Source: Chaetomium olivaceum (lineage: Eukaryota > Ascomycota > Sordariomycetes > Sordariales > Chaetomiaceae). From it: a DNA stretch of 64,000 bases. Every line of letters begins with the position of its first letter. The stretch's first letter is position 1. Shown piece by piece: positions 25,844 to 36,875 of the stretch. The stretch covers positions 372,001 through 436,000 of the forward strand of contig JAYWVB010000022.1 of NCBI GenBank assembly GCA_039881045.1, given 5' to 3'. The notes beneath the pieces were generated by a model, which was not told the DNA's origin, made no database searches, and worked only from the letters and a program-made list of their open reading frames with translations. A program made the position numbers and the translations under genes.

Positions 25844-26814
25844 GAGCATATAGATTTGGCTTTTTTTTCGTTTTGTTGTTGGGAGTTGGTTGTATTTGGA
25901 GTTTAGGCAGGAAAAGTTAGAGAGCTGGTTTGCTAAATTGACATTTATGTAACCAAAACATGTCTGTGCTATGTATGGCACTAAAGAACATTTGTGTCAT
26001 TCTATGTATTCAGGAATGATTTTTGGCTTCTATGTCAGTTATCAACTTCTTCTGTCTAGGTTATGACTTCTTATTTTATCTCCTCATTATTTCACTCCAT
26101 GGTAATCACATCTTAACAATAAGCCTAACAATAATATCTCAGTTATTATTTCTAGGTCCCACCTCCCTCCTTTTTGTGCTAGAACTCATGGCATAACATT
26201 TTAGCATTCTCACCTTTTGTCTTACCGCGGTGCAATCTTCAGGACTGAAAGGGGGTAACGAGGCTCCAGAGAAGCAGTCAACTAAGGATCGTTCCAGGGC
26301 AGAGTCCCTACTATGTAGGCGCCCAACGTTGCTGTTCCCCAAGCTGGAAGTTGAACTCCAGGTTCAATATGGGTAGTTTCCGTCAACATCGCTCCTACGG
26401 AGCCCAAGGAGAAAAGAAAGTGGTGAGGAAAGCTTGAACAATATCACAACGTACTCTAGGTAGGTGATGTTGGTATACGCTCTCAATTATTAAAATTCAG
26501 CGAAGATGGGAATCACAATAAATAATGCTATTTAGCCCAAGTAAGGAACACATCATATGCAACCATGGCACTGCCCAACAAAGCGCGAGCTCGTACTCAA
26601 GCTATTACCAGGAAACTTAAGGACGTGGTGGAAAAAAAAACCGCAGTCTACCAACCAGCCACCCAAGCCTACACCCACGGAAAAAACGACGATAGGAGAA
26701 ACGAATCGCAGCAGACGCTCTGTGCCGATAAACCCATAATGTGACGCGCCCTTTTCTCCCTCGCCCACTTCACACGCGCTCTCAACCAAACAACCCCATG
26801 ACACCAGCATTGCC
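25844..26814. other. AT-rich convergent spacer between MDN1 and YTA7
   Basis: The 971 bp hold the 3' UTRs of two convergent genes. From about 25860 to 26200 the sequence is markedly AT-rich with many TpA steps, unlike its surroundings. No open frame, terminal repeat or tRNA was recognised. Confidence 0.45.
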
Positions 26815-29800
26815 TTACGCCCGCCCCAGATAAACCCACGGCTCCTCCGCGATGTTGCCCTGCCCCTGGCTTTGGCTCTGGCTCTGGCTGCCCACAAACC
26901 CAACAGCCCCAGGACCGCCCTCCACACTCTCCAACACCTCACCATCCGCCTCCCCGTCACCGCCCTTGCCCTTCCCCTTCTGACTATCGACCAGCGCGCC
27001 CTGCACTAGCTCGATATCGCCAATGGTGTCGTTAAACACGGAAATCAGCGTGTTCAGAACCGTCATACGGTTCCATTCGTGCCGCGTCTTCCAGATCTCG
27101 TCCATGAGCTCCCGGTAAATCTGCTCCAGCTGTTCGACGCTGCATCCCGACGTCCGGTCGGCCAGCGTCTGGAGGAACTCGTAGAGGCTCCCGTCGTGGA
27201 TGACGGGCTGCTGCGAGGAGGCGTTGGAGCCGGATTGGCGGAGGGAGTTGTGGCCGCGGGTGAGGGAGGCGAGGGCCGTGCCGGGGCCTCCCTTGCTGCC
27301 GCCGCTGTTTGCGCTGGGGTGGGAGCCGGAGCCCGACCCAGAGTGGGGGGTGTGCGCGCCGGGACCGGTGCTATGGCTACCGCCGCTGCCGTTGTGGGAA
27401 GCATGGTTGCTATGGTGGTCTTCGTTGAGAATGCTATTCACGCTTGATGAAGCCTTCTGGACCGGGCGTTGAGAGGACGAGGGAATATTGTCGTCCGAGA
27501 TCCGAATGGACCCAGCACCACTACCCGGGGGTGGGGGCATGGAGCCCATCCCTACCCGGGGTTGGAGGATGCCCTGAGCCATAGCGGCCGCTTGGGAATG
27601 CGCCCATTCCCTGCCACTTGAGCTTGACTGGCTGAGAATAGTCGAATGGCCGCTCTGGTGCTGACCCAGGTCTTGGGTGTGCACCTGGGTGTCGAGGAGT
27701 AGTGACGAATCATCTGGGTTGTGCGCACCGTTGGTGCGCTGTGTGTCGTCGCGCTGCGTGCTCCAATTTCCGGATTCGCGGTTGGTAGATAGTTCCGATG
27801 TTTTGGTAGTTGAAGCATCATTGAGTATGGCGGATGGAGACACACCAGGGGGTATCGAGGTGACGGCTGAGCGTTGCGAGAACTGCGTCCCTGCGGTTGC
27901 CCTGGTTGAGTCACCGAGTGGCGGACGACCTACAATACGAGGCCATTGAGGCGACACCATGTCGGGCATGGGTTGTGTGTCGTCATCCAGACCGCTCATG
28001 TGGACGTCCTCGCCTTCGGGTCGAGATCCCGATGTGCCGTTGGTCAATCGGTGCGAGCCAGTCACGTCCGAATGTCCATTAGACTCAGGGCTCATGATCG
28101 GCTGGAACCTGGCCGCGGTTGTTGTGCGCACAGTTTGTGTCAGAGGAAGTCCGATGCCCACTGGGCCCTGCGAGTCACTATCGCCATCGCCCGGAATATC
28201 GGACTGGATCAGGTCAACCACGGGCTGCAACGCCTTCCTCTTGCGGGCCTTCTCTTCTGCCTCCTTGACCCTCTGCAGCTGCCTTTGGAAAATTTCCTCG
28301 AACCTGATGCCCTGGTTGGCAAGGGTCTGACCAATGTCATGGACATCAACCTCAACATTGGTGCGGAGCTCATTCGCCTTGAGCGTCCTGTCTCGATCAC
28401 CCGCGTTTTTGGCGTCGAGGTACAACCTATTGATGTCCTTGTAGAAGTCGATGGGCCTGGCATAGTAACCGTTCGCCAGGCGCTCCTCGATGGTGGTGCT
28501 CTCCAGGTTGTAGAAGAACTTCCCTGTAGCCGTCTCCCGGATACCTTCGGTGCCTTCCTTGTCCTTCGCAATCTCATACGGCCTGTTTTCAATCTGGACA
28601 ATATCGGGCCGGACGAAATTGGGGTCGGCTTCGTCGAAGAGGTACGCTATCTGCGCGAACGGAATCACTGGTTGCCTGAATTTCCGGTACTTGCGGTGAA
28701 TCTGGTCCATGATAGGCTGCAGACGCATCTTCAAAAGGTTGAGGGAGTGCAAGTCAGCCTTGCGTTGCGCTTTGATCTCCTCCTTGGTCAGGACTCTCGG
28801 AGGCGGCGGTGGCGCGATTGGGAGTTCCTCGATAACCCGCTTCTTGCGATTCACGGGATCTGGGAAGTCGGTTGGGGACTTCCTCAAATGACTAATGATG
28901 TTCTCAAAGAACTCAAGCCGGTTTTCCTAGAGCACATCAATTAGCAGTGTCCCACATGTTCTCGGTGTTCCGTAACATACCCGCTCCGGGCGCTCGACAA
29001 CGGCCCGATTCTTCTTAGAGAAGCCGAATAGCTCCTTGAGAATCTCGGGCGCCAATTGTTCGGGCATGCATTCCGAGGTCGCCAGAAGAAGAACGGGGTC
29101 GGAGGGTGGTATGCTCCGCAACAAGGTAGTGAAGGTCGTGATGGCGGTGTCGGTGATGCTGTTCCACCATATATCGACGCTCGGGACAAAGATGACGCTC
29201 GGTTTATGCCGCTTCACTTCCGTAAACCGACTCACGATGACCTGCTCCATGGGCTATGAAATTGTGAGCACACATTTTGTCAACAACAGCGAAAGAGAAA
29301 GCTTACCCGTCCGTCACCTAACAGCGTAGCGAGATCCATCGTTTGTACATGCACCCCTTCCAAGTGATGCAGAATAGCAGCCGCCAGATAATTTTGGCCC
29401 ATCCCAGGCACGCCCGAAATAAGAAGCCGGGGACGAAAGATGCGTGAGCGCTCAAACTCCTGGTGCATCGCCTCCCTACCAAAGCCGTGATCCGCATCCT
29501 CGAACGGCTCGTACATGGCTTCCTGGAGAGCAGTGGTCTTCTTGGGGCGTGGTAGGATATTATCCAAAACCCTCAGGATGGCCCTGTATTGGTTCCTCAA
29601 GAGTGGCTCGACCAGACGTGGCAACGGCGAGGCCGACGAGGCGGTCGACCGCTCAGAGGAGGGAATCATCTTTTTGACTGAAATCATGAAATCGGTCGCA
29701 TGGACTGTGATCTTGTCAGGATCCACGATCAGTTTCTCTTTCGAGCCGTAGATTTGCGGGTATGTTCTTTGGATGGCATTGAGCGCGGCTTCTGTGGCAA

Positions 29801-32269
29801 GTGCTCGGAGGTCGGCACCTCCGTAGCCCTTGGTATTCTCTGCAAGGCCGTTCTTGAAGTCATCCGAAATGCCCCAGTCCTTAGTGTGGATATCGATGAT
29901 AGACCGGCGGGCCTCGAAGTCAGGCAGAGGGAAGTAGAACTCTCGATCGAAGCGCCCAGGCCGACGGAGCGCAGGATCGATGTTGTCGGGACGATTTGTT
30001 GCGCCGATGACAATGACTTGGCCACGGCCATCCATGCCGTCCATCAACGCTAAGAGTGTCGAGACAATGCTCGCATGGATTTGCTCCTGTTTGCTTGACC
30101 GCACGGGGGCAAGGCCATCGATCTCGTCGAAGAAGATGATACTGGGTTGCGTCCTCCGTGCTTCCTCAAACAGCAACCGTAGTTGCTTCTCGGCTTCACC
30201 AACCCACTTGCTGAGAGCATCCGCTCCCTTGCGCATGTAGAAGCTGATTTTGCGGCCGCCGGAACCAACCGAATTGGCGAGGGCTCTGGCGAGGAGGGTT
30301 TTACCGGTACCGGGCGGACCATGGAACAGGACACCCCGAGGAGGGGTTACGTGGAACTTGAGAAAGAGTTCCGGATAGAGCAGTGGGAGCTGAACCATCT
30401 CCTTGAGCTGATCGATGTGGCCCTGCAAGCCACCGACCTTGCTGAAGTCGACGGTCAGATCGACTCCAAGAGGGTCGGCATCAGCAAATGCCTTCTGGTT
30501 TTTGACCTTGCCAACCTGCGGCGTTGCGCCTCCAATGCCCCCAACGCCATCGGCGTGGTTCTGGCCACCAGTGTTGAACAGACCGACAAGCGGTGCAGCT
30601 GTCGTGGGCGTCATGCCGACTGTGCCGCCAACACCAGACCGCTGTACCATTTCGTCGTCGCTACTGTCGGAGTCCACTCCACCCGTTGCCCCAGTCCCCC
30701 AAGGGCCTCCAAACAACGCTCCAGCCCCACCCCCACCGCCGAACGGGCCGTACGTAGTATTGAGGGTCCGCTCCCAAGCCAGGCTGCTACCACCCTTGCC
30801 AGCTCTGCGGTTTCTTGCGGGTGTCGCGACCGGCTCGTCATCGTCTTCAACCTCGAGCGCGGCAGGGTCAATTGCAGGGATGCTGTAGTCGACCGGCTTT
30901 GTGCGGCGTTTCTTGGAAGTCCGCTCCTCGTACTGGATTGACGGGGATCGGCGGCGAGAGCGACGTGGGCGCGACCGAGAGCTCTCCCTAAGTTCTTCAA
31001 GCTCCTCCGCCATCTCGTCTTTGTCAAGCTCGACTTCTTCGTCGCCAGAATCCTGCCTATTGCGGCGGCTCCGTCGGCTCTGAGCGCGAGAGCCGCGCCC
31101 GCGGGGCGTCGGGGTAGATTCGTTATCACCACCAACATCATTCTTCGCCGCTTCCGAGCCAGAGCCCTCGCCTTCGCCAGATTCTTCGCCGGGCTCAAAG
31201 TCACTACTCGGCTCTTGTAGGCTCTTGTTTTGAAGCCCCGGCCTCTGCCTAAGACGGCGACTAGCTCTCGTTGTTTCTGGCTCGGCGTTAGTCTCTTCGA
31301 CTGCGACTGGCGCAGCGACATTCGCTCTCGAGGCCCGAGTTCTTCGAGTAACGGGTCCATCGTCGTCATCGTCCTCTTCTACGTCCGGCGCCTCGATTTG
31401 CGCAGACTCTTCTTGTTGGTCCTCCATGGTGGTATCCTCAGGTCCCTCCCCAGCCTGACCAGCCTTTTCCTCTTCCGCTTGATCCTCTGGCTCATCTTCA
31501 CGCTTAGTAAGGGCAAGCTCATCCGGCGAATCCATAGCTTGGTCAGGCTCGTCCTTGGGATCGGTTTCCTGTGTCGCCTCTTCAATGGGAGCCGGCGGTT
31601 TCTTGAGGCCCTTCCCACCTCGATTGGCGCGCATCGTCCGAGCCATGGCTTCGGGGCTTCTGCTGCGGGAAGCACGTGCCGGTCTTGCGTGCCTTCCAGA
31701 ATTCGACAGTTCCACAAACGGCTCCTCTCTACTTCCTCAGTCCGAGCTCTCGTCCTACGAGCCGGTGGGTAAGGCGGCGCAGACTCTTCTTTCCCGCGTT
31801 TTGATGCTCGCTGCGCCCGCGGGTTCGTTTTAAGGACCACAATCCGGGAAGGACGAGTAGCCGGCTTCTTCGGGGTCGAATCTTCGGGGTCGTCGTCACC
31901 CCCATCCGAGTCTTTAATCACATCCTCTTCATCTTCACTACTTTCTTTGTAGGATTGTTTTGACTGCTGCCTTTCTCATTCTTCTGCCCGTTGCGCCCAT
32001 GGGCAGATCCTCGTCTTCTTCCTCCTCCTCTTCCTCTTCATCAAAAGATTCTTCGTTTCCACTGTCGGAGACTTCATCATCATCGTCTTCGATGTCAGAT
32101 CCTCTGTATTTGTTGGATCTCTTCCGTGGACCTTTTGGTCTCGATGGGCGCGACTTCTTGGCACTCCTGGGCCGAGGGCGGTCCTCTGTAGGGTCGAAGT
32201 TCTCGTCTTCGGAATCTGACTTGTTGGGGTCGAAGCCTCGAGTATATCGCGTTTCCGTTTCGAGACCAT
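26815..32269 (-). CDS. YTA7: Yta7/ATAD2/Abo1-type bromodomain AAA ATPase (histone chaperone); several frame breaks near the N terminus
   Basis: Known: this family loads or evicts histone H3-H4 and limits or aids transcription. Exons 32269-29307, 29253-28981 and 28926-26815 give about 1,782 residues. A long acidic, Arg/Lys-patched N-terminal region leads to AAA1 with GPPGTGKT (about 30300-30320) and the Walker B motif IIFFDEIDGLAP. A second AAA follows, whose P-loop reads GVPGMGQN, with Gln replacing the catalytic Lys, so it should not hydrolyse ATP. Then comes the divergent family bromodomain (around PIMDQIHRKYRKFRQPVIP and YARPIDFYKDINRL), and a Ser/Gly-rich C-terminal extension. Frame breaks: a one-base loss near 32246 (MVSKRKR to YTRGFDPNK), a net one-base gain (or two losses) at about 31940-31985, and a loss at 31715-31719. 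All are outside the catalytic domains. The start at 32269 is inferred. Confidence 0.9.
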
Positions 32270-33932
32270 GGTGAACCGGTTGAGATTGACAAAATTGCGA
32301 ACGGGCCTGACAAGGTTGAACGGCTACAAGAAGCGCAAAATTGGCACGACCGGTATCGACACAGGTAATCTGTTCAAAAAACACGGCGATGTCGGTATCA
32401 TGAATACAAGATGGGGCTTTTGACGACGCGTTAGCGTGGACCAGATCGGGCAATGGGGGAGAAGCATTTCGTGAATGATACGAGCGAGGGGAAGAGGGGG
32501 ACACAAATAGCGAGGATGCACCTACACCGGGTCTCGATAATTCCGTCAATCAGCACGATACGCAGTGTTAATGGCGTTATAAGAAGGGAATCTGTCGCTG
32601 GCGAAGATATACACGGCGAACTTGGTCGAAATGGTGCGCTGGGATGACCTGCCAAGGCACGCTGGAGAAGAGGTGATCGCTGTTGGAGTCGTTAAAAAGA
32701 AGATGCAAGACGGCAATCTCGTCGGCCAGACGAAAACAGTGCCGTAGACAATATAAGAGCCAAGGCAGCAAGGAGAGAATGACTGTGCACGCCCCTCACG
32801 GTTGAAAAGACGATACAAGTTTGGTCGTCCAGGCTGAGAGAAGAGAAAACGGAGTGCGCCGGAAGCACGACCAAAAGGCGAACGAGGGAGAGCGAGGTTC
32901 GCGCGTTCTTCCTGCTTCGCGCAGGCCGGTTGGCTGCGAATTCTCGGGATGCGGCCAATCACCAACGTGAGACCGCGGATTAAAGTGGGACACAGCGCCC
33001 CTGCAGGCAGCAACACCTCATGACCACCTCCAAAAAATCGCAATTCACCACCGACAACTTCGGTCACGATGACCGCGTCGCGAATGAGAACCAGCGATTG
33101 TAAACCCATGATGCATAAAAACGCGAGATAAAGGTTTTGATTGAGCGTATTCGACTGCGGTGCTCTTGATTATCGTATTTACTACTCCCGTGACCCAAAG
33201 GCTGAATCGGCGCTTTTGCAATTCGTTTTCGCATACTCATCTTGAAAACGCGCTCCAAGCGCATCGCGAACGTGGTAATTGTGAAATACTAATGGCGTCA
33301 TGGTGTGCGATTTGACCGGCGGCGGGCTGTGGAGAGCCAAGTTTCCACGTGGTCGATGCGGCTCAAGGTGCCGCTGACCAGGGTGGTTGGGGATCGCAAC
33401 CGGCTTCCGGTCAGCCCTACGGCCCCGGCCGGAACGGTCCTTTTGCCTGCCGTGGTAAGTGCGAAGCGTGGGCGGCTGGACTGCAGGGTTCGTTGAGCTG
33501 GCCGAGTTGCTGGTCGTTGGGTCTCAAACGAGGGGCTCGGAGGGGGGAGGTTTGCAACCTTCGGCCCCGCTCACCTCGAGCCGTGTGCGAAGTCACTACA
33601 AGTAGGTAGTTTTACTGGGACAGTCAGGTTCATATTGCAAGTAATAAGTTGCAAAACAAGTCGGCGTGATTTGATAATACAAGTTCATTTCTTTCGTGAC
33701 TAGGCGGGTAGCTGCCTTAATCATCAAGTTGCAGGAAGCCAAGTCGAATATCGTTGGTTATTTTGCTAAGTCTGGTTTTTGGTGTGAGTGGCCCACCATT
33801 CCCCCTTCCAGCATTGAACCTGTGAGGCTCGCTCATTGGCGGCCCCAATCAAGGGTGTCGACGAGCCTTCAGTATCATGGTGTGTACTCTCGAGTACTCT
33901 ATCTCAAAGAACGCTGCAATACTCAAACACTC
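32270..33932. other. Spacer between YTA7 and RPA49, no gene recognised
   Basis: The 1.66 kb contain the YTA7 promoter and leader and the RPA49 3' region. Open stretches of up to about 187 codons (minus strand, 33109-32546) are of unlikely composition and show no family motif. A CACGTG box lies at about 33346-33352. Confidence 0.4.
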
Positions 33933-35373
33933 TCATCTTCGTTTTGCTGGTTGCCGCATCTTCGGAAACTGCAATGGTAGAGCGAGCTTGGCCAGGTGGT
34001 TGACCTTATCGCCAGCCTTCGACTGCTTCACCCGAGCACCGATCTCCAAGAAGTACTGGTTCAGTTGCTTCTGCTCCAGCTTCAGATCCTCCCTCAAATC
34101 CAGAGTGTTGACCTCAAAATTGTCGATAATGCTTGCAAAAACACAGCAGTGCGTCATAAGCAAGTCAATGTGTGCCTTGCGCATCACTCCATTGTCCGAG
34201 AACTTGCGACGGATGTTCTCGATCACCACCTCGGGGGCCGGTGCAAGGGCTTCGCGCAAGTCGTCTCTCCTTGCTATGCTCTTTGTGCCACGCTCTCGGC
34301 CTGGTTTGGTTGTCGTCCAGAGGGTGATAACCCAGAGGAGATAACGCAGGAGCTTCAGCCTCTGCACGTCATCCTCGTTGCCAGCCACACGGACGATACG
34401 GTGCGCGACGAAGCGAGCAGGCACGTGCACCGGTTCGTTGTTCCTGACTTGTTCTTGCCAATCCATGACCGGAATCGCATTGAGTACCTCGGCGCCGATG
34501 ATTTCAGCCGGGACATAGACGTCCTGGATCTCGTCTGCGTCGAAGTTGCCCCGCGGCACAGGCCTGGCCAAGTCGACAGCCGCCTGTAACTCCTCTCGGG
34601 TGGCCATATGTTGGCTGGACTCTCGGATGGTGTACACGAGGGCGCGGTCGTTGTCGCCCAACTTGCCACGCGAGTTGGCAGCAAGCTCGGCATTTTCCGC
34701 GACGGCTTGGATCGCCTTTTTTGCCTTCTTTGTGCCGAACGTTTCGCCCAGTTCCATCTTCATCTCTGAGTGCGTCTGCAAAAGCCGTTAGTGTCGAGTC
34801 CAGATTGGATCCAATGCCACTCCCAAGTCGTACCGGTTTGCCACTGGACACTTCCATCGCTTCCGCCGGTGCCTGCTTCGACCGGACTGTCCCGCGAACC
34901 ACCATCTTCTTGGCTTGGATGACTTCTACCTCCCCAGTCTTCGGATCAATGACGGCAAGAAAGTGGTTGAGAAGTGTATCCACGCTCTTCCACCTCTCCT
35001 CCCGAGCCGTGTAATCTACCGTCCTGTGCGCTGAGGAGTGCAATGCCATCTCGGAAAGCGGAGGTGGGTTGCTTCCCTTTCGCCGCTTGACAGCCGGTTG
35101 CTCGTCTTTTTCGTATACATTGAAGGGGAAGGAGTCGGGAAGAGAGATTCCAGGTGTAAGAGCTATGTTTTGAGTCAGCGATTGTGTTCTTCCTTTGCGT
35201 CGTTTGGGAGGCGCCTCACCTACTACAGGAGGAGATACCTGGGGCTTTCGCAATTTGGTGACTGAAAAAGAAGGTGCCACGGCCGGTTTCCCCTCTCGAA
35301 ACTCGACTTTCTTCTTTGCCGTCTGTGTGTCTTCCTCCGGCCTCGGCCGCTTCTTCATTGCTGAACCCGGCAT
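33933..35373 (-). CDS. RPA49: DNA-directed RNA polymerase I subunit A49
   Basis: Known: with A34.5, A49 forms the TFIIF/TFIIE-like heterodimer of nucleolar RNA polymerase I. Three exons (35373-35220, 35162-34834, 34775-33933) give 441 residues. The N-terminal basic segment MPGSAMKKRPRPEED is followed by the dimerisation barrel (VVALTPGISLPDSFPFNVYE... TGEVEVIQAKKMVVRG) and a tandem winged-helix C terminus (ELGETFGTKKAKKAIQAVAE, then VYVPAEIIGAEVLNAIPVMDW and LRYLLWVITLW). Intron 2 (34833-34776) has the branch site CACTAACG and acceptor TTTGCAG. Intron 1 (35219-35163) is 57 nt, in frame and stop-free, so it is easily misread as coding. Splicing it joins PPVV to ALTPGISLP as expected for the family. 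Confidence 0.9.
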
Positions 35374-36209
35374 TGTGTCTGTTTGCTGAGTTCGTGAAAA
35401 GAGCGACTCGAAATGGCAAGCCGCCGGCCCATTGTGTTTGTTAGTCGAAGCGCCCCTGGCAGCTTTTTTTTCTGCCCGCTACGTGACCCACTATTGTCTC
35501 ACCGCCTTGGCGCATCCCTCCACACACAACCCCACCATGTACTCTCGAAGCTCGAGAACCGAAACGCACACGACAAGTGCGAATTCCGCATGAGACTACG
35601 AAACAAGAAAAATACAAGGACAGGGCAGATGTCATGGCCCAATGACCTAACAAATGAATTGATTCCGTCAATGGCGTTGTGTTATCCGGTTTCGAGCTCT
35701 CGGGAGAAAGCTCCGGTCTAGGTCACATCGAGGTTGTACAGCTTCGCATCCTCTAGATGCCCATAGTAGCCAAAACAAGCCATAAAGTAGGTCACGAGTC
35801 ATAATGAAGCACATGGTGCACGATGATTTCGAAGCCAAGCGTCGTCAATTCTTGCAAATCATGATTCCGGATTCGCAATCCTATCGAGGCACAGCTTGCC
35901 CGAGTCCCGGTAAACGCCTTTGTCCAGCTCAACCTTCATTGACGGGCAACCAATCATTACCATAACTCATGATACCACCGAACCGCTCCGTGGCATGCAT
36001 CCCAGCCAGTTGTCAAAGTGCCTTGCCGTAAACGGAAGGCAGCATGTTGAAAGCTCTCGTCTTGCCGAGACTTCTCGGGTCGCTTGGTTACGGACGGCGT
36101 CAAACAGTGGGAAGCGTTCGATACGACAGTCGGTGTTGTCGCCGTGCTCAATCCGCTGGGTGACCAACTTGATGTCGGGGACTGGTTGAGGTCGAGTAGA
36201 GTTGGGCGT
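35374..36209. other. Spacer between RPA49 and RPL41
   Basis: The 836 bp upstream of RPA49 lie beyond the 3' end of RPL41. They hold the RPA49 promoter and the RPL41 3' UTR. Nothing else was recognised. Confidence 0.45.
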
Positions 36210-36342
36210 TTATTTGCTAGGAAGCTGTCAGCGCCAATGCAACCAACACCCGTCATAGTGGCGAAACTTACGATCTCGCTCTCATCTTTCTTCTCTTGCG
36301 CTTGAGGCGACGAACGCGCTTCTTTCTCCACTTCGCTCTCAT
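36210..36342 (-). CDS. RPL41: 60S ribosomal protein eL41 (25 residues)
   Basis: Exon 1 (36342-36272) encodes MRAKWRKKRVRRLKRKRRKM plus RAR and two bases. A 55-nt intron (36271-36217; donor GTAAGT, acceptor TTCCTAG) joins it to a 7-nt last exon, C AAA TAA, completing ...RARSK-stop. This is the universally conserved, almost wholly basic 25-residue eL41, which bridges the two ribosomal subunits near the decoding centre. Its size and split make it invisible to length-based gene finding. A probable 5' UTR intron ends five bases before the ATG. Confidence 0.95.
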
Positions 36343-36347
36343 CGTGA

Positions 36348-36399
36348 CTATTCAGGGTCAGTATGAGGCAGGAAGTGTCGCTGTTGAGGGTGTACCTAC
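36348..36399 (-). other. Probable 5' UTR intron of RPL41
   Basis: Read on the minus strand: donor GTAGGTAC at 36399, branch-like ACTGACC, acceptor GAATAG ending at 36348, five bases upstream of the RPL41 start codon. Leader introns are common in fungal ribosomal protein genes. Inferred from signals only. Confidence 0.6.
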
Positions 36400-36875
36400 A
36401 TATGACTTCTTGATGAGAATTTGCGTGATGGTTAAAGAAAAAGAACAAGCTCGATTTTCGGGAGGGGAAGTAGACTTAAACTAGGGCAGAGGGCAAGCAG
36501 CCCTGTGGGGTAAGTCAGGTGACGCAGCTTTGCCAAGCGAGCTTTTGGCCCAAGCTCCTTCCATGACGTTCGTTCCTGGTGATCGAAGTGGGGCATCCCA
36601 CCAGAGCTTCAACAAGAGAGTTTACGGTGCACACAAACCAACAAACAACACTCAGCTGTGCTCCTTCCTCGGCTGCTGGTTTTTCTCCTGGTGCCACCTA
36701 GACCAAGTGCGCAAAATTGAATGTTAACTGCCTGAGGCTCAGCTGAAAATTATAAATTATTTTGTGTGAATAATGCAAGTTCTAAGCAAACCTGTAAATA
36801 AATTTATCTGATCAACTTCATTTACCAATGTACATCTTCCCCTGATTAATCGCTTAACCTCGAAGGATTATTTCC
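36400..36875. promoter_or_regulatory. Divergent spacer between RPL41 and the FHA kinase gene
   Basis: This 476-bp region holds the RPL41 promoter and that of the kinase. Its right part (about 36720-36860) is very AT-rich (AATTATAAATTATTTTGTG). No gene was seen. Confidence 0.45.

Noticed and set aside
27946..28944. 332-codon open frame antisense to the YTA7 bromodomain exon
   Set aside because: Overlaps exon 3 and crosses the YTA7 intron at 28927-28980; composition mirrors the sense protein.
30183..30941. 252-codon open frame antisense to the YTA7 AAA domain
   Set aside because: Shadow of a conserved P-loop region, with no independent start context or motif.
32546..33109. 187-codon minus-strand open frame in the YTA7-RPA49 spacer
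   Set aside because: No recognisable motif, no splice context, and no link to either gene.
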